A stretch of 64,000 bases of DNA from Rhipicephalus microplus (GCF_043290135.1 NC_134707.1:67199906-67263905), one strand, 5' to 3'. Positions 50,813-62,829 are shown, counted from the first letter of the stretch. Translations and numbers: made by a program. Notes: generated by a model from the letters alone, not told the origin.

Positions 50813-51204
50813 GGTAATTTTTTCATCCACTTTTCTTTCTTCTTTCTTCTTATTTACACTCCATTGGTTCTAATAACTTCCCCTGTACATTCCTTGGCAT
50901 TACTGTCTGTTATATCTCAGTAATATTGTGTTAAACCACGGAAATACGAGCCCTTAGGTATACACTTCTCTCCCTTATTTCATTGAACGAGGGTCTCGTA
51001 CTGGCAGATTTGGTGTGTTTAGGTTGTATAAGAGGGACAATTAATCAGCTGCCCGCTCATAATAAGTTCACGTGCTACGTGACGCCAAAACATGCGAATA
51101 AGAGTGTTTTCACAATCGTTGTTTGGCTTATAGATGGCACTGACTGTCACTCCTACTTCTAAATTCACATATAAACCCCCAAAAAAGTGGATGGAGGGAC
51201 GGCC

Positions 51205-51277
51205 GCTGTGATAGCTCAGTGGTTAGAGCATCAAACGCGTTATTCGAAGGTCGTAGGTTCGATTCCTGCTCACAGCT
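51205..51277 (+). tRNA. tRNA-like gene, nominal Thr(CGT)
   Basis: G29A. Confidence 0.6.
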
Positions 51278-51669
51278 GGTAATTTTTTCATCCACTTTTC
51301 TTTATTCTTTCTCCTTATTTACATTCCATTGGTTCTTATAACTTCCCCTGTACATTCCTTGGAATTACTGTCTGTTATATCTCAGTAATATTGTGTTAAA
51401 CCACGGAAAGACGAGCCCTTAGGTATACACTTCTCTCTCTTATTTCATTGAACGAGGGTCTCGTACTGGCAGACTTGGTGTGTTTAGGTTGTATAAGAGG
51501 GACAATTGATCAGCTGCCCGCTCATAATAAGTTTACGTGCTACGTGACGCCAAAACATGCGAATAAGAGTGTTTTCACACTCGTTGTTTGGCTTATAGAT
51601 GGCGCTGACTGTCACTCCTACTTCTAAATTCACATATAAACCCCAAAAAAAGTGGATGGAGGGACGGCC

Positions 51670-51742
51670 GCTGTGATAGCTCAGCGGTCAGAGCATCGAA
51701 CGCGTTATTCGAAGGTCGTAGGTTGGATTCCTGCTCACAGCT
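51670..51742 (+). pseudogene. tRNA-like copy, C56G subfamily
   Basis: T16C, D-loop C, C56G. Confidence 0.55.
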
Positions 51743-52133
51743 GGTAATTTTTTCATCCACTTTTCTTTCTCCTTTCTTCTTATTTACATTCCATTGGTTC
51801 TAATAACTTCCCCTGTACATTCCTTGGCATTACTGTCTGTTATATCTCAGTAATATTGTGTTAAACCACGGAAATACGAGCCCTTAGGTATACACTTCTC
51901 TCCCTTATTTCATTGAACAAGGGTCTCGTACTGGCAGACTTGGTGTGTTTAGGTTGTATAAGAGGGACAATTAATCAGCTGCCCGCTCATAATAAGTTCA
52001 CGTGCTACGTGACACCAAAACATGCGAATAAGAGTGTTTTCACTGTCGTTGTTTGGCTTATAGATGGCACTGACTGTCACTCCTACTTCTAAATTCACAT
52101 ATAAACCCCAAAAAAGTGGATGGAGGGACGGCC

Positions 52134-52206
52134 GCTGTGATAGCTCAGTGGTTAGAGCATCAAACGCGTTATTCGAAGGTCGTAGGTTTGATTCCTGCTC
52201 ACAGCT
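52134..52206 (+). tRNA. tRNA-like gene with altered B box
   Basis: G29A, C56T. Confidence 0.5.
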
Positions 52207-52599
52207 GGTAATTTTTTCATCCACTTTTCTTTCTTCTTTCTTCTTATTTACATTCCATTGGATCTAATAACTTCCCCTGTACATTCCTTGGCATTACTGT
52301 TTTTTATATCTCATTAAAATTGTGTTAAACCACGGAAATACGAGCCCTTAGGTATACACTTCTCTCCCTTATTTCATTGAACGAGGGTCTCCTACTGGCA
52401 GACTTGGTGTGTTTAGGTTGTATAAGAGGGACAATTGATCAGCTGCCCGCTCATAATAAGTTTACGTGCTACGTGACGCCAAAACATGCGAATAAGAGTG
52501 TTTTCACACTCGTTGTTTGGCTTATAGATGGCGCTGACTGTCACTCCTACTTCTAAATTCACATATAAACCCCAAAAAAAAGTGGATGGAGGGACGGCC

Positions 52600-52672
52600 G
52601 CTGTGATAGCTCAGCGGTCAGAGCATCGAACGCGTTATTCGAAGGTCGTAGGTTGGATTCCTGCTCACAGCT
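52600..52672 (+). pseudogene. tRNA-like copy, C56G subfamily
   Basis: T16C, D-loop C, C56G. Confidence 0.55.
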
Positions 52673-53063
52673 GGTAATTTTTTCATCCACTTTTCTTTGT
52701 CCTTTCTTCTTATTTACATTCCATTGGTTCTAATAACTTCCCCTGTACATTCCTTGGCATTACTGTCTGTTATATCTCAGTAATATTGTGTTAAACCACG
52801 GAAATACGAGCCCTTAGGTATACACTTCTCTCCCTTATTTAATTGAACAAGGGTCTCGTACTGGCAGACTTGGTGTGTTTAGGTTGTATAAGAGGGACAA
52901 TTAATCAGCTGCCCGCTCATAATAAGTTCACGTGCTACGTGACACCAAAACATGCGAATAAGAGTGTTTTCACACTCGTTGTTTGGCTTATAGATGGCAC
53001 TGACTGTCACTCCTACTTCTAAATTCACATATAAACCCCAAAAAAGTGGATGGAGGGACGGCC

Positions 53064-53136
53064 GCTGTGATAGCTCAGTGGTTAGAGCATCGAACGCGTT
53101 ATTCGAAGGTCGTAGGTTCGATTCCTGCTCACAGCT
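53064..53136 (+). tRNA. tRNA-like gene, consensus
   Basis: Exact consensus. Confidence 0.75.
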
Positions 53137-53391
53137 GGTAATTTTTTCATCCACTTTTCTTTCTTATTTCTTCTTATTTACATTCCATTTGTTCTAATAA
53201 CTTCCCCTGTACATTCCTTGGCATTACTGTTTGTTATATCTCATTAAAATTGTGTTAAACCACGGAAATACGAGCCCTTAGGTATACACTTCTCTCCCTT
53301 ATTTCATTGAACGAGGGTCTCCTACTGGCAGACTTGGTGTGTTTAGGTTGTATAAGAGGGACAATTAATCAGCTGCCCGCTCATAATAAGT

Positions 53392-53406
53392 TCACGTGCT
53401 ACGTGA
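53392..53406. repeat. Dyad 2: TCACGT-GCT-ACGTGA
   Basis: A perfect 6-bp inverted repeat with a 3-nt centre that includes the palindrome CACGTG, the classical bHLH E-box core. It is kept in most units. A TTTACGTG variant disrupts it in part of 43-62 kb. Protein binding is not shown by sequence. Confidence 0.65.
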
Positions 53407-53425
53407 CGCCAAAACATGCGAATAA

Positions 53426-53441
53426 GAGTGTTTTCACACTC
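53426..53441. repeat. Dyad 3: GAGTGT-TTTC-ACACTC
   Basis: A perfect 6-bp inverted repeat around a 4-nt centre, 19 bp after dyad 2. Many units before 25 kb change only the centre (TTCTC), leaving the arms intact. ACAATC and AAGTGT variants break one pair. Confidence 0.65.
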
Positions 53442-53530
53442 GTTGTTTGGCTTATAGATGGCGCTGACTGTCACTCCTACTTCTAAATTCACATATAAAC
53501 CCCCCAAAAAAAGTGGATGGAGGGACGGCC

Positions 53531-53603
53531 GCTGTGATAGCTCAGTGGTTAGAGCATCGAACGCGTTATTCGAAGGTCGTAGGTTCGATTCCTGCTCACA
53601 GCT
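53531..53603 (+). tRNA. tRNA-like gene, consensus
   Basis: Exact consensus; the right inverted-repeat arm is mutated. Confidence 0.75.
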
Positions 53604-53995
53604 GGTAATTTTTTCATGCACTTTTCTTTCTTCTTTCTCCTTATTTACATTCCAATGGTTCTAATAACTTCCCCTGTACATTCCTTGGCATTACTGTCTG
53701 TTATATCTCAGTAATATTGTGTTAAACCACGGAAATACGAGCCCTTAGGTATACACTTCTCTCCCTTATTTCATTGAACGAGGGTCTCGTACTGGCAGAC
53801 TTGGTGTGTTTAGGTTGTATAAGAGGGACAATTAATCAGCTGCCCGCTCATAATAAGTTCACGTGCTACGTGACGCCAAAACATGCGAATAAGAGTGTTT
53901 TCACAATCGTTGTTTGGCTTATAGATGGCGCTGACTGTCACTCCTACTTCTAAATTCACATATAAACCCCAAAAAAAGTGGATGGAGGGACGGCC
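53604..53995. repeat. Example of the inter-tRNA spacer (~392 bp)
   Basis: This is a typical stretch between two tRNA-like genes. In order it holds: the T6 terminator, one arm of the outer inverted repeat (here mutated to CATGCAC), a pyrimidine tract, an AT-rich segment, the ACGAG/CTCGT dyad, a CAGCTG site, the TCACGT/ACGTGA dyad, the GAGTGT/ACACTC dyad (imperfect here), a TATA-like ATATAAA, a poly-A run and the second inverted-repeat arm. The other 136 complete spacers in the window have the same content. I see no protein gene in them. Confidence 0.85.
53778..53790. repeat. Dyad 1: ACGAG-GGT-CTCGT
   Basis: A perfect 5-bp inverted repeat with a 3-nt centre. It is present in most units; the GAATAAGGG and CTCCTAC variants break it. 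Confidence 0.6.
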
Positions 53996-54068
53996 GCTGT
54001 GATAGCTCAGTGGTTAGAGCATCGAACGCGTTATACGAAGGTCGTAGGTTCGATTCCTGCTCACAGCT
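53996..54068 (+). tRNA. tRNA-like gene, nominal Thr(CGT)
   Basis: T40A; 8,371-bp partner of 45625. Confidence 0.6.
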
Positions 54069-54460
54069 GGTAATGTTTTCATCCACTTTTCTTTCTTATT
54101 TCTTCTTATTTACATTCCATTGGTTCTAATAACTTACCCTGTACATTCATTGGCATTACTGTCTGTTATATCTCAGTAATATTGTGTTAAACCACGGAAA
54201 TACGAGCCCTTAGGTGTACACTTCTCTCCCTTATTTTATTGAACGAGGGCCTCGTACTGGCAGACTCGGTGTGTTTAGGTTGTATAAGAAGGACAATTAA
54301 TCAGCTGCCCGCTCATAATAAGTTCACGTGCTACGTGACGCCAAAACATGCGAATAAGAGTGTTTTCACACTCGTTGTTTGGCTTATAGATGGCACTGAC
54401 TGTCACTCCTACTTCTAAATTCACACATAAACCCCAAAAAAAGTGGATGGAGGGACGGCC

Positions 54461-54533
54461 GCTGTGATAGCTCAGTGGTTAGAGCATCGAACGCGTTATT
54501 CGAAGGTCGTAGGTTCGATTCCTGCTCACAGCT
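54461..54533 (+). tRNA. tRNA-like gene, consensus
   Basis: Partner of 46090. Confidence 0.75.
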
Positions 54534-54925
54534 GGTAATTTTTTCATCCACTTTTCTTTCTTCTTTTTTTTAATTACACTCCATTGGTTCTAATAAGTTC
54601 CCCTGTACATACCTTGGCATTACTGTCTGTTATATCTCATTAATATTGTGTTAAACCACGGAAATACGAGCCCTTAGGTATACACTTCTCTCCCTTTTTT
54701 CATTGAACGAGGGTCTCGTACTGGCAGACTTGGTGTGTTTAGGTTGTATAAGAGGGACAATTAATCAGCTGCCCACTCATAATAAATTCACGTGCTACGT
54801 GACGCCAAAACATGCGAATAAGAGTGTTTTCACACTCGTTGTTTGGCTTATAGATGGCGCTGACTGTCACTCCTACTTCTAAATTCACATATAGACCCCC
54901 CAAAAAAGTGGATGGAGGGACGGCC

Positions 54926-54998
54926 GCTGTGATAGATCAGTGGTTAGAGCATCGAACACGTTATTCGAAGGTCGTAGGTTCGATTCCTGCTCACAGCT
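54926..54998 (+). tRNA. tRNA-like gene, GATC/A33 subfamily
   Basis: Partner of 46555. Confidence 0.45.
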
Positions 54999-55390
54999 GG
55001 TAATTTTTTCATCCACTTTTCTTTCTTCTGTCTTCTTATTTACATTCCATTGGTTCTAATAACTTCCCCTGTACATTCCTTGGCATTACTGTCTGTTATA
55101 TCTCAGTAATATTGTGTTAAACCACGAAAATACGAGCCCTTAGGTATACACTTCTCTCCCTTATTTCATTGAACGAGGGTCTCGTACTGGCAGACTTGGT
55201 GTGTTTAGGTTGTATAAGAGGGACAATTAATCAGCTGCCCGCTCATAATAAGTTCACGTGCTACGTGACGCCAAAACATGCGAATAAGAGTGTTTTCAGA
55301 CTTGTTGTTTGGCTTATAGATGGCACTCACTGTCACTCCTACTTCTAAATTCACATATAAACCCCAAAAAAAGTGGATGGAGGGACGGCC

Positions 55391-55463
55391 GCTGTGATAG
55401 CTCAGTGGTTAGAGCATCGAACGCGTTATTCGAAGGTCGTAGGTTCGATTCCTGCTCACAGCT
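55391..55463 (+). tRNA. tRNA-like gene, consensus
   Basis: Partner of 47020. Confidence 0.75.
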
Positions 55464-55855
55464 GGTAATTTTTTCATCCACTTTTCTTTCTTCTTTCTTC
55501 TTATTTTCATTCCATTGGTTCTAATAACTTCCCCTGTACATTCCTTGGCATTACTGTCTGTTATATCTCATTAATATTGTGTTAAACCACGGAAATACGA
55601 GCCCTTAGGTATACACTTCTCTCCCTTTTTTCATTGAACGAGGGTCTCGTACTGGCAGACTTGGTGTGTTTAGGTTGTATATGAGGGACAATTAATCAGC
55701 TGCCCACTCATAATAAATTCACGTGCTACGTTACGCCAAAACATGCGAATAAGAGTGTTTTCACACTCGTTGTTTGGCTTATAGATGGCGCTGACTGTCA
55801 CTCCTAATTCTAAATTCACATATAACCCCCAAAAAAAGTGAATGGAGGGACGGCC

Positions 55856-55928
55856 GCTGTGATAGATCAGTGGTTAGAGCATCGAACACGTTATTCGAAG
55901 GTCGTAGTTTCGATTCCTGCTCACAGCT
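55856..55928 (+). pseudogene. tRNA-like copy, GATC/A33 with G53T
   Basis: Partner of 47485. Confidence 0.5.
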
Positions 55929-56320
55929 GGTAATTTTTTCATCCACTTTTCTTTCTTCTGTCTTCTTATTTACATTCCATTGGTTCTAATAACTTCCCCT
56001 GTACATTCCTTGGCATTACTGTCTGTTATATCTCATTAATATTGTGTTAAACCACGGAAATACGAGCCCTTAGGTATACACTTCTCTCACTTTTTTCATT
56101 GAACGAGGGTCTCGTACTGGCAGACTTGGTGTGTTTAGGTTGTATAAAAGGGACAATTGATCAGCTGCCCGCTCATAATAAGTTTACATGCTACGTGACG
56201 CCAAAACATGCGAATAAGAGTGTTTTCACACTCGTTGTTTGGCTTATAGATGGCGCTGACTGTCACTCCTACTTCTAAATTCACATATAAACCCCAAAAA
56301 AAGTGGATGGAGGGACGGCC

Positions 56321-56393
56321 GCTGTGATAGCTCAGCGGTTAGAGCATCGAACGCGTTATTCGAAGGTCGTAGGTTGGATTCCTGCTCACAGCT
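56321..56393 (+). pseudogene. tRNA-like copy, C56G subfamily
   Basis: Partner of 47950. Confidence 0.55.
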
Positions 56394-56784
56394 GGTAATT
56401 TTTTTATCCACTTTTCTTTCTTCTTTCTTCTTATTTACATTCCATTGGTTCTAATAACTTCCCCTGTACATTCCTTGGCATTACTGTCTGTTATATCTCA
56501 TTATTATGTGTTAAACCACGGAAATACGAGCCCTTAGGTATACACTTCTCTCCCTTAATTCATTGAACGAGGGTCTCGTACTGGCAGACTTGGTGTGTTT
56601 AGGTTGTATAAGAGGGACAATTAATCAGCTGCCCGCTCCTAATAAGTTCACGTGCTACGTGACTCCAAAACATGCGAATAAGAGTGTTTTCACACTCATT
56701 GTTTGGCTTATAGATGGCGCTGACTGTCACTCCTACTTCTAAATTCACATATAAACCCCAAAAAAAGTGGATGGAGGGACGGCC

Positions 56785-56857
56785 GCTGTGATAGCTCAGT
56801 GGTTAGAGCATCGAACGCGTTATTCGAAGGTCGTAGGTTCGATTTCTGCTCACAGCT
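56785..56857 (+). tRNA. tRNA-like gene, nominal Thr(CGT)
   Basis: Partner of 48414 (C61T). Confidence 0.6.
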
Positions 56858-57249
56858 GGTAATGTTTTCATCCACTTTTCTTTCTTATTTCTTCTTATTT
56901 ACATTCCATTGGTTCTAATAACTTACCCTGTACATTCATTGGCATTACTGTCTGTTATATCTGAGTAATATTGTGTTAAACCACGGAAATACGAGCCCTT
57001 AGGTGTACACTTCTCTCCCTTATTTCATTGAACGAGGGCCTCGTACTGGCAGACTCGGTGTGTTTAGGTTGTATAAGAAGGACAATTAATCAGCTGCCCG
57101 CTCATAATAAGTTCACGTGCTACGTGACGCCAAAACATGCGAATAAGAGTGTTTTCACACTCGTTGTTTGGCTTATAGATGGCACTGACTGTCACTCCTA
57201 CTTCTAAATTCACATATAAACCCCAAAAAAAGTGGATGGAGGGACGGCC

Positions 57250-57322
57250 GCTGTGACAGCTCAGTGGTTAGAGCATCGAACGCGTTATTCGAAGGTCGTA
57301 GGTTCGATTCCTGCTCACAGCT
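57250..57322 (+). tRNA. tRNA-like gene, nominal Thr(CGT)
   Basis: Partner of 48879 (T8C). Confidence 0.55.
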
Positions 57323-57715
57323 GGTAATTTTTTCATCCACTTTTCTTTCTTCTTTTTTCTTATTTACACTCCATTGGTTCTAATAAGTTCCCCTGTACAT
57401 TCCTTGGCATTACTGTCTGTTATATCTCATTAATATTGTGTTAAACCACGGAAATACGAGCCCTTAGGTATACACTTCTCTCCCTTTTTTCATTGAACGA
57501 GGGTCTCGTACTGGCAGACTTGGTGTGTTTAGGTTGTATAAGAGGGACAATTAATCAGCTGCCCGCTCATAATAAATTCACGTGCTACGTGACGCCAAAA
57601 CATGCCAATAAGAGTGTTTTCACACTCGTTGTTTGGCTTATAGATGGCGCTGACTGTCACTCCTAATTCTAAATTCACATATAAACCCCAAAAAAAAGTG
57701 GATGGAGGGACGGCC

Positions 57716-57788
57716 GCTGTGATAGCTCAGTGGTTAGAGCATCGAACACGTTATTCGAAGGTCGTAGGTTCGATTCCTGCTCACAGCT
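57716..57788 (+). tRNA. tRNA-like gene, A33 form
   Basis: Partner of 49345. Confidence 0.65.
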
Positions 57789-58180
57789 GGTAATTTTTTC
57801 ATCCACTTTTCTTTCTTCTTTCTCCTTATTTACATTCCATTGGTTCTAATAACTTCCCCTGTACATTCCTTGGCATTACTGTCTGTTATATCTCAGTAAT
57901 ATTGTGTTAAACCACGGAAAGACGAGCCCTTAGGTATACACTTCTCTCCCTTATTTCATTGAACGAGGGTCTCGTACTGGCAGACTTGGTGTGTTTAGGT
58001 TGTATAAGAGGGACAATTAATCTGCTGCCCGCTCATAATAAGTTCACGTGCTACGTGACGCCAAAACATGCGAATAAGAGTGTTTTCACAATCGTTGTTT
58101 GGCTTATAGATGGCACTGACTGTCACTCCTACTTCTAAATTCACACATAAACCCCCAAAAAAGTGGATGGAGGGACGGCC

Positions 58181-58253
58181 GCTGTGATAGCTCAGTGGTT
58201 GGAGCATCAAACGCGTTATTCGAAGGTCGTAGGTTCGATTCCTGCTCACAGCT
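58181..58253 (+). tRNA. tRNA-like gene, nominal Thr(CGT)
   Basis: Partner of 49810 (A21G, G29A). Confidence 0.5.
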
Positions 58254-58645
58254 GGTAATTTTTTCATCCACTTTTCTTTCTTCTTTCTCCTTATTTACAT
58301 TCCATTGGTTCTTATAACTTCCCCTGTACATTCCTTGGAATTACTGTCTGTTATATCTCAGTAATATTGTGTTAAACCACGGAAAGACGAGCCCTTAGGA
58401 ATACACTTCTCTCCCTTATTTCATTGAACGAGGGTCTCGTACTGGCAGACTTGGTGTGTTTAGGTTGTATAAGAGGGACAATTGATCAGCTGCCCGCTCA
58501 TAATAAGTTTACGTGCTACGTGACGCCAAAACATGCGAATAAGAGTGTTTTCACACTCGTTGTTTGGCTTATAGATGGCGCTGACTGTCACTCCTACTTC
58601 TAAATTCACATATAAACCCCAAAAAAAGTGGATGGAGGGACGGCC

Positions 58646-58718
58646 GCTGTGATAGCTCAGCGGTCAGAGCATCGAACGCGTTATTCGAAGGTCGTAGGTT
58701 GGATTCCTGCTCACAGCT
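58646..58718 (+). pseudogene. tRNA-like copy, C56G subfamily
   Basis: Partner of 50275. Confidence 0.55.
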
Positions 58719-59110
58719 GGTAATTTTTTCATCCACTTTTCTTTCTCCTTTCTTCTTATTTACATTCCATTGGTTCTAATAACTTCCCCTGTACATTCCT
58801 TGGCATTACTGTCTGTTATATCTCAGTAATATTGTGTTAAACCACGGAAATACGAGCCCTTAGGTATACACTTCTCTCCCTTATTTCATTGAACAAGGGT
58901 CTCGTACTGGCAGACTTGGTGTGTTTAGGTTGTATAAGAGGGACAATTAATCAGCTGCCCGCTCATAATAAGTTCACGTGCTACGTGACACCAAAACATG
59001 CGAATAAGAGTGTTTTCACACTCGTTGTTTGGCTTATAGATGGCACTGACTGTCACTCCTACTTCTAAATTCACATATAAACCCCAAAAAAAGTGGAGGG
59101 AGGGACGGCC

Positions 59111-59183
59111 GCTGTGATAGCTCAGTGGTTAAAGCATCGAACGCGTTATTCGAAGGTCGTAGGTTCGATTCCTGCTCACAGCT
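59111..59183 (+). tRNA. tRNA-like gene, nominal Thr(CGT)
   Basis: Partner of 50740 (G22A). Confidence 0.6.
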
Positions 59184-59575
59184 GGTAATTTTTTCATCCA
59201 CTTTTCTTTCTTCTTTCTTCTTATTTACACTCCATTGGTTCTAATAACTTCCCCTGTACATTCCTTGGCATTACTGTCTGTTATATCTCAGTAATATTGT
59301 GTTAAACCACGGAAATACGAGCCCTTAGGTATACACTTCTCTCCCTTATTTCATTGAACGAGGGTCTCGTACTGGCAGATTTGGTGTGTTTAGGTTGTAT
59401 AAGAGGGACAATTAATCAGCTGCCCGCTCATAATAAGTTCACGTGCTACGTGACGCCAAAACATGCGAATAAGAGTGTTTTCACAATCGTTGTTTGGCTT
59501 ATAGATGGCACTGACTGTCACTCCTACTTCTAAATTCACATATAAACCCCCAAAAAAGTGGATGGAGGGACGGCC

Positions 59576-59648
59576 GCTGTGATAGCTCAGTGGTTAGAGC
59601 ATCAAACGCGTTATTCGAAGGTCGTAGGTTCGATTCCTGCTCACAGCT
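59576..59648 (+). tRNA. tRNA-like gene, nominal Thr(CGT)
   Basis: Partner of 51205 (G29A). Confidence 0.6.
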
Positions 59649-60040
59649 GGTAATTTTTTCATCCACTTTTCTTTATTCTTTCTCCTTATTTACATTCCAT
59701 TGGTTCTTATAACTTCCCCTGTACATTCCTTGGAATTACTGTCTGTTATATCTCAGTAATATTGTGTTAAACCACGGAAAGACGAGCCCTTAGGTATACA
59801 CTTCTCTCTCTTATTTCATTGAACGAGGGTCTCGTACTGGCAGACTTGGTGTGTTTAGGTTGTATAAGAGGGACAATTGATCAGCTGCCCGCTCATAATA
59901 AGTTTACGTGCTACGTGACGCCAAAACATGCGAATAAGAGTGTTTTCACACTCGTTGTTTGGCTTATAGATGGCGCTGACTGTCACTCCTACTTCTAAAT
60001 TCACATATAAACCCCAAAAAAAGTGGATGGAGGGACGGCC

Positions 60041-60113
60041 GCTGTGATAGCTCAGCGGTCAGAGCATCGAACGCGTTATTCGAAGGTCGTAGGTTGGATT
60101 CCTGCTCACAGCT
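60041..60113 (+). pseudogene. tRNA-like copy, C56G subfamily
   Basis: Partner of 51670. Confidence 0.55.
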
Positions 60114-60504
60114 GGTAATTTTTTCATCCACTTTTCTTTCTCCTTTCTTCTTATTTACATTCCATTGGTTCTAATAACTTCCCCTGTACATTCCTTGGCA
60201 TTACTGTCTGTTATATCTCAGTAATATTGTGTTAAACCACGGAAATACGAGCCCTTAGGTATACACTTCTCTCCCTTATTTCATTGAACAAGGGTCTCGT
60301 ACTGGCAGACTTGGTGTGTTTAGGTTGTATAAGAGGGACAATTAATCAGCTGCCCGCTCATAATAAGTTCACGTGCTACGTGACACCAAAACATGCGAAT
60401 AAGAGTGTTTTCACTGTCGTTGTTTGGCTTATAGATGGCACTGACTGTCACTCCTACTTCTAAATTCACATATAAACCCCAAAAAAGTGGATGGAGGGAC
60501 GGCC

Positions 60505-60577
60505 GCTGTGATAGCTCAGTGGTTAGAGCATCAAACGCGTTATTCGAAGGTCGTAGGTTTGATTCCTGCTCACAGCT
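60505..60577 (+). tRNA. tRNA-like gene with altered B box
   Basis: Partner of 52134 (G29A, C56T). Confidence 0.5.
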
Positions 60578-60970
60578 GGTAATTTTTTCATCCACTTTTC
60601 TTTCTTCTTTCTTCTTATTTACATTCCATTGGATCTAATAACTTCCCCTGTACATTCCTTGGCATTACTGTTTTTTATATCTCATTAAAATTGTGTTAAA
60701 CCACGGAAATACGAGCCCTTAGGTATACACTTCTCTCCCTTATTTCATTGAACGAGGGTCTCCTACTGGCAGACTTGGTGTGTTTAGGTTGTATAAGAGG
60801 GACAATTGATCAGCTGCCCGCTCATAATAAGTTTACGTGCTACGTGACGCCAAAACATGCGAATAAGAGTGTTTTCACACTCGTTGTTTGGCTTATAGAT
60901 GGCGCTGACTGTCACTCCTACTTCTAAATTCACATATAAACCCCAAAAAAAAGTGGATGGAGGGACGGCC

Positions 60971-61043
60971 GCTGTGATAGCTCAGCGGTCAGAGCATCGA
61001 ACGCGTTATTCGAAGGTCGTAGGTTGGATTCCTGCTCACAGCT
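60971..61043 (+). pseudogene. tRNA-like copy, C56G subfamily
   Basis: Partner of 52600. Confidence 0.55.
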
Positions 61044-61434
61044 GGTAATTTTTTCATCCACTTTTCTTTGTCCTTTCTTCTTATTTACATTCCATTGGTT
61101 CTAATAACTTCCCCTGTACATTCCTTGGCATTACTGTCTGTTATATCTCAGTAATATTGTGTTAAACCACGGAAATACGAGCCCTTAGGTATACACTTCT
61201 CTCCCTTATTTAATTGAACAAGGGTCTCGTACTGGCAGACTTGGTGTGTTTAGGTTGTATAAGAGGGACAATTAATCAGCTGCCCGCTCATAATAAGTTC
61301 ACGTGCTACGTGACACCAAAACATGCGAATAAGAGTGTTTTCACACTCGTTGTTTGGCTTATAGATGGCACTGACTGTCACTCCTACTTCTAAATTCACA
61401 TATAAACCCCAAAAAAGTGGATGGAGGGACGGCC

Positions 61435-61507
61435 GCTGTGATAGCTCAGTGGTTAGAGCATCGAACGCGTTATTCGAAGGTCGTAGGTTCGATTCCTGCT
61501 CACAGCT
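61435..61507 (+). tRNA. tRNA-like gene, consensus
   Basis: Partner of 53064. Confidence 0.75.
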
Positions 61508-61901
61508 GGTAATTTTTTCATCCACTTTTCTTTCTTATTTCTTCTTATTTACATTCCATTTGTTCTAATAACTTCCCCTGTACATTCCTTGGCATTACTG
61601 TTTGTTATATCTCATTAAAATTGTGTTAAACCACGGAAATACGAGCCCTTAGGTATACACTTCTCTCCCTTATTTCATTGAACGAGGGTCTCCTACTGGC
61701 AGACTTGGTGTGTTTAGGTTGTATAAGAGGGACAATTAATCAGCTGCCCGCTCATAATAAGTTCACGTGCTACGTGACGCCAAAACATGCGAATAAGAGT
61801 GTTTTCACACTCGTTGTTTGGCTTATAGATGGCGCTGACTGTCACTCCTACTTCTAAATTCACATATAAACCCCCCAAAAAAAGTGGATGGAGGGACGGC
61901 C

Positions 61902-61974
61902 GCTGTGATAGCTCAGTGGTTAGAGCATCGAACGCGTTATTCGAAGGTCGTAGGTTCGATTCCTGCTCACAGCT
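61902..61974 (+). tRNA. tRNA-like gene, consensus
   Basis: Partner of 53531; last unit of the second 8,371-bp copy. Confidence 0.75.
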
Positions 61975-62365
61975 GGTAATTTTTTCATGCACTTTTCTTT
62001 CTTCTTTCTCCTTATTTACATTCCAATGGTTCTAATAACTTCCCCTGTACATTCCTTGGCATTACTGTCTGTTATATCTCAGTAATATTGTGTTAAACCA
62101 CGGAAATACGAGCCCTTAGGTATACACTTCTCTCCCTTATTTCATTGAACGAGGGTCTCGTACTGGCAGACTTGGTGTGTTTAGGTTGTATAAGAGGGAC
62201 AATTAATCAGCTGCCCGCTCATAATAAGTTCACGTGCTACGTGACGCCAAAACATGCGAATAAGAGTGTTTTCACAATCGTTGTTTGGCTTATAGATGGC
62301 ACTGACTGTCATCCTACTTCTAAATTCACATATAAACCCCCAAAAAAGTGGATGGAGGGACGGCC

Positions 62366-62438
62366 GCTGTGATAGCTCAGTAGTTAGAGCATCGAACGCG
62401 TTATTCGAAGGTCGTAGGTTTGATTCCTGCTCACAGCT
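62366..62438 (+). tRNA. tRNA-like gene with altered B box
   Basis: G18A and C56T. Confidence 0.5.
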
Positions 62439-62829
62439 GGTAATTTTTTCATCCACTTTTCTTTCTTCTTTCTCCTTATTTACATTCCATTGGTTCTAAT
62501 AACTTCCCCTGTACATTCCTTGGCATTACTGTCTGTTATATCTCAGTACTATTGTGTTAAACCACGGAAAGACGAGCCCTTAGGTATACACTTCTCGCCC
62601 TTATTTCATTGAACGAGGGTCTCGTACTGGCAGACTTGGTGTGTTTAGGTTGTATAAGAGGGACAATTGATTAGCTGCCCGCTCATAATAAGTTTACGTG
62701 CTACGTGACGCCAAAACATGCGAGTAAGAGTGTTTTCACACTCGTTGTTTGGCTTATAGATGGCGCTGACTGTCACTCCTACTTCTAAATTCACGTATAA
62801 ACCCCAAAAAAGTGGATGGAGGGACGGCC

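Larger units (their letters stand above)
45560..53930. repeat. 18-monomer higher-order repeat, copy 1 (8,371 bp)
   Basis: All eighteen tRNA starts from 45625 to 53531 recur exactly 8,371 bp later. By eye I saw very few differences (for example 49699 t against 58070 g, and one base of the C/A tract near 46,531). Inside it, units 49810-53064 contain further two- and three-unit duplications (offsets 930 and 1,395). Confidence 0.92.
53931..62300. repeat. 18-monomer higher-order repeat, copy 2 (8,371 bp)
   Basis: It directly abuts copy 1. The joining point lies in the sequence between the GAGTGT dyad and the TATA-like element, around 53,915-53,935. Near identity means a very recent duplication, or less likely an assembly duplication. 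Confidence 0.92.

Noticed and set aside
53531..53995. CENP-B box
   Set aside because: The closest candidate, around ATTCGAAGGTCGTAGG in the anticodon/T arm, lacks the required A and the CGGG core.
53531..53995. 5S rRNA or snRNA gene in the spacer
   Set aside because: No 5S internal control region or snRNA-like conserved segment was recognised; the only Pol III promoter boxes are those of the tRNA-like gene.
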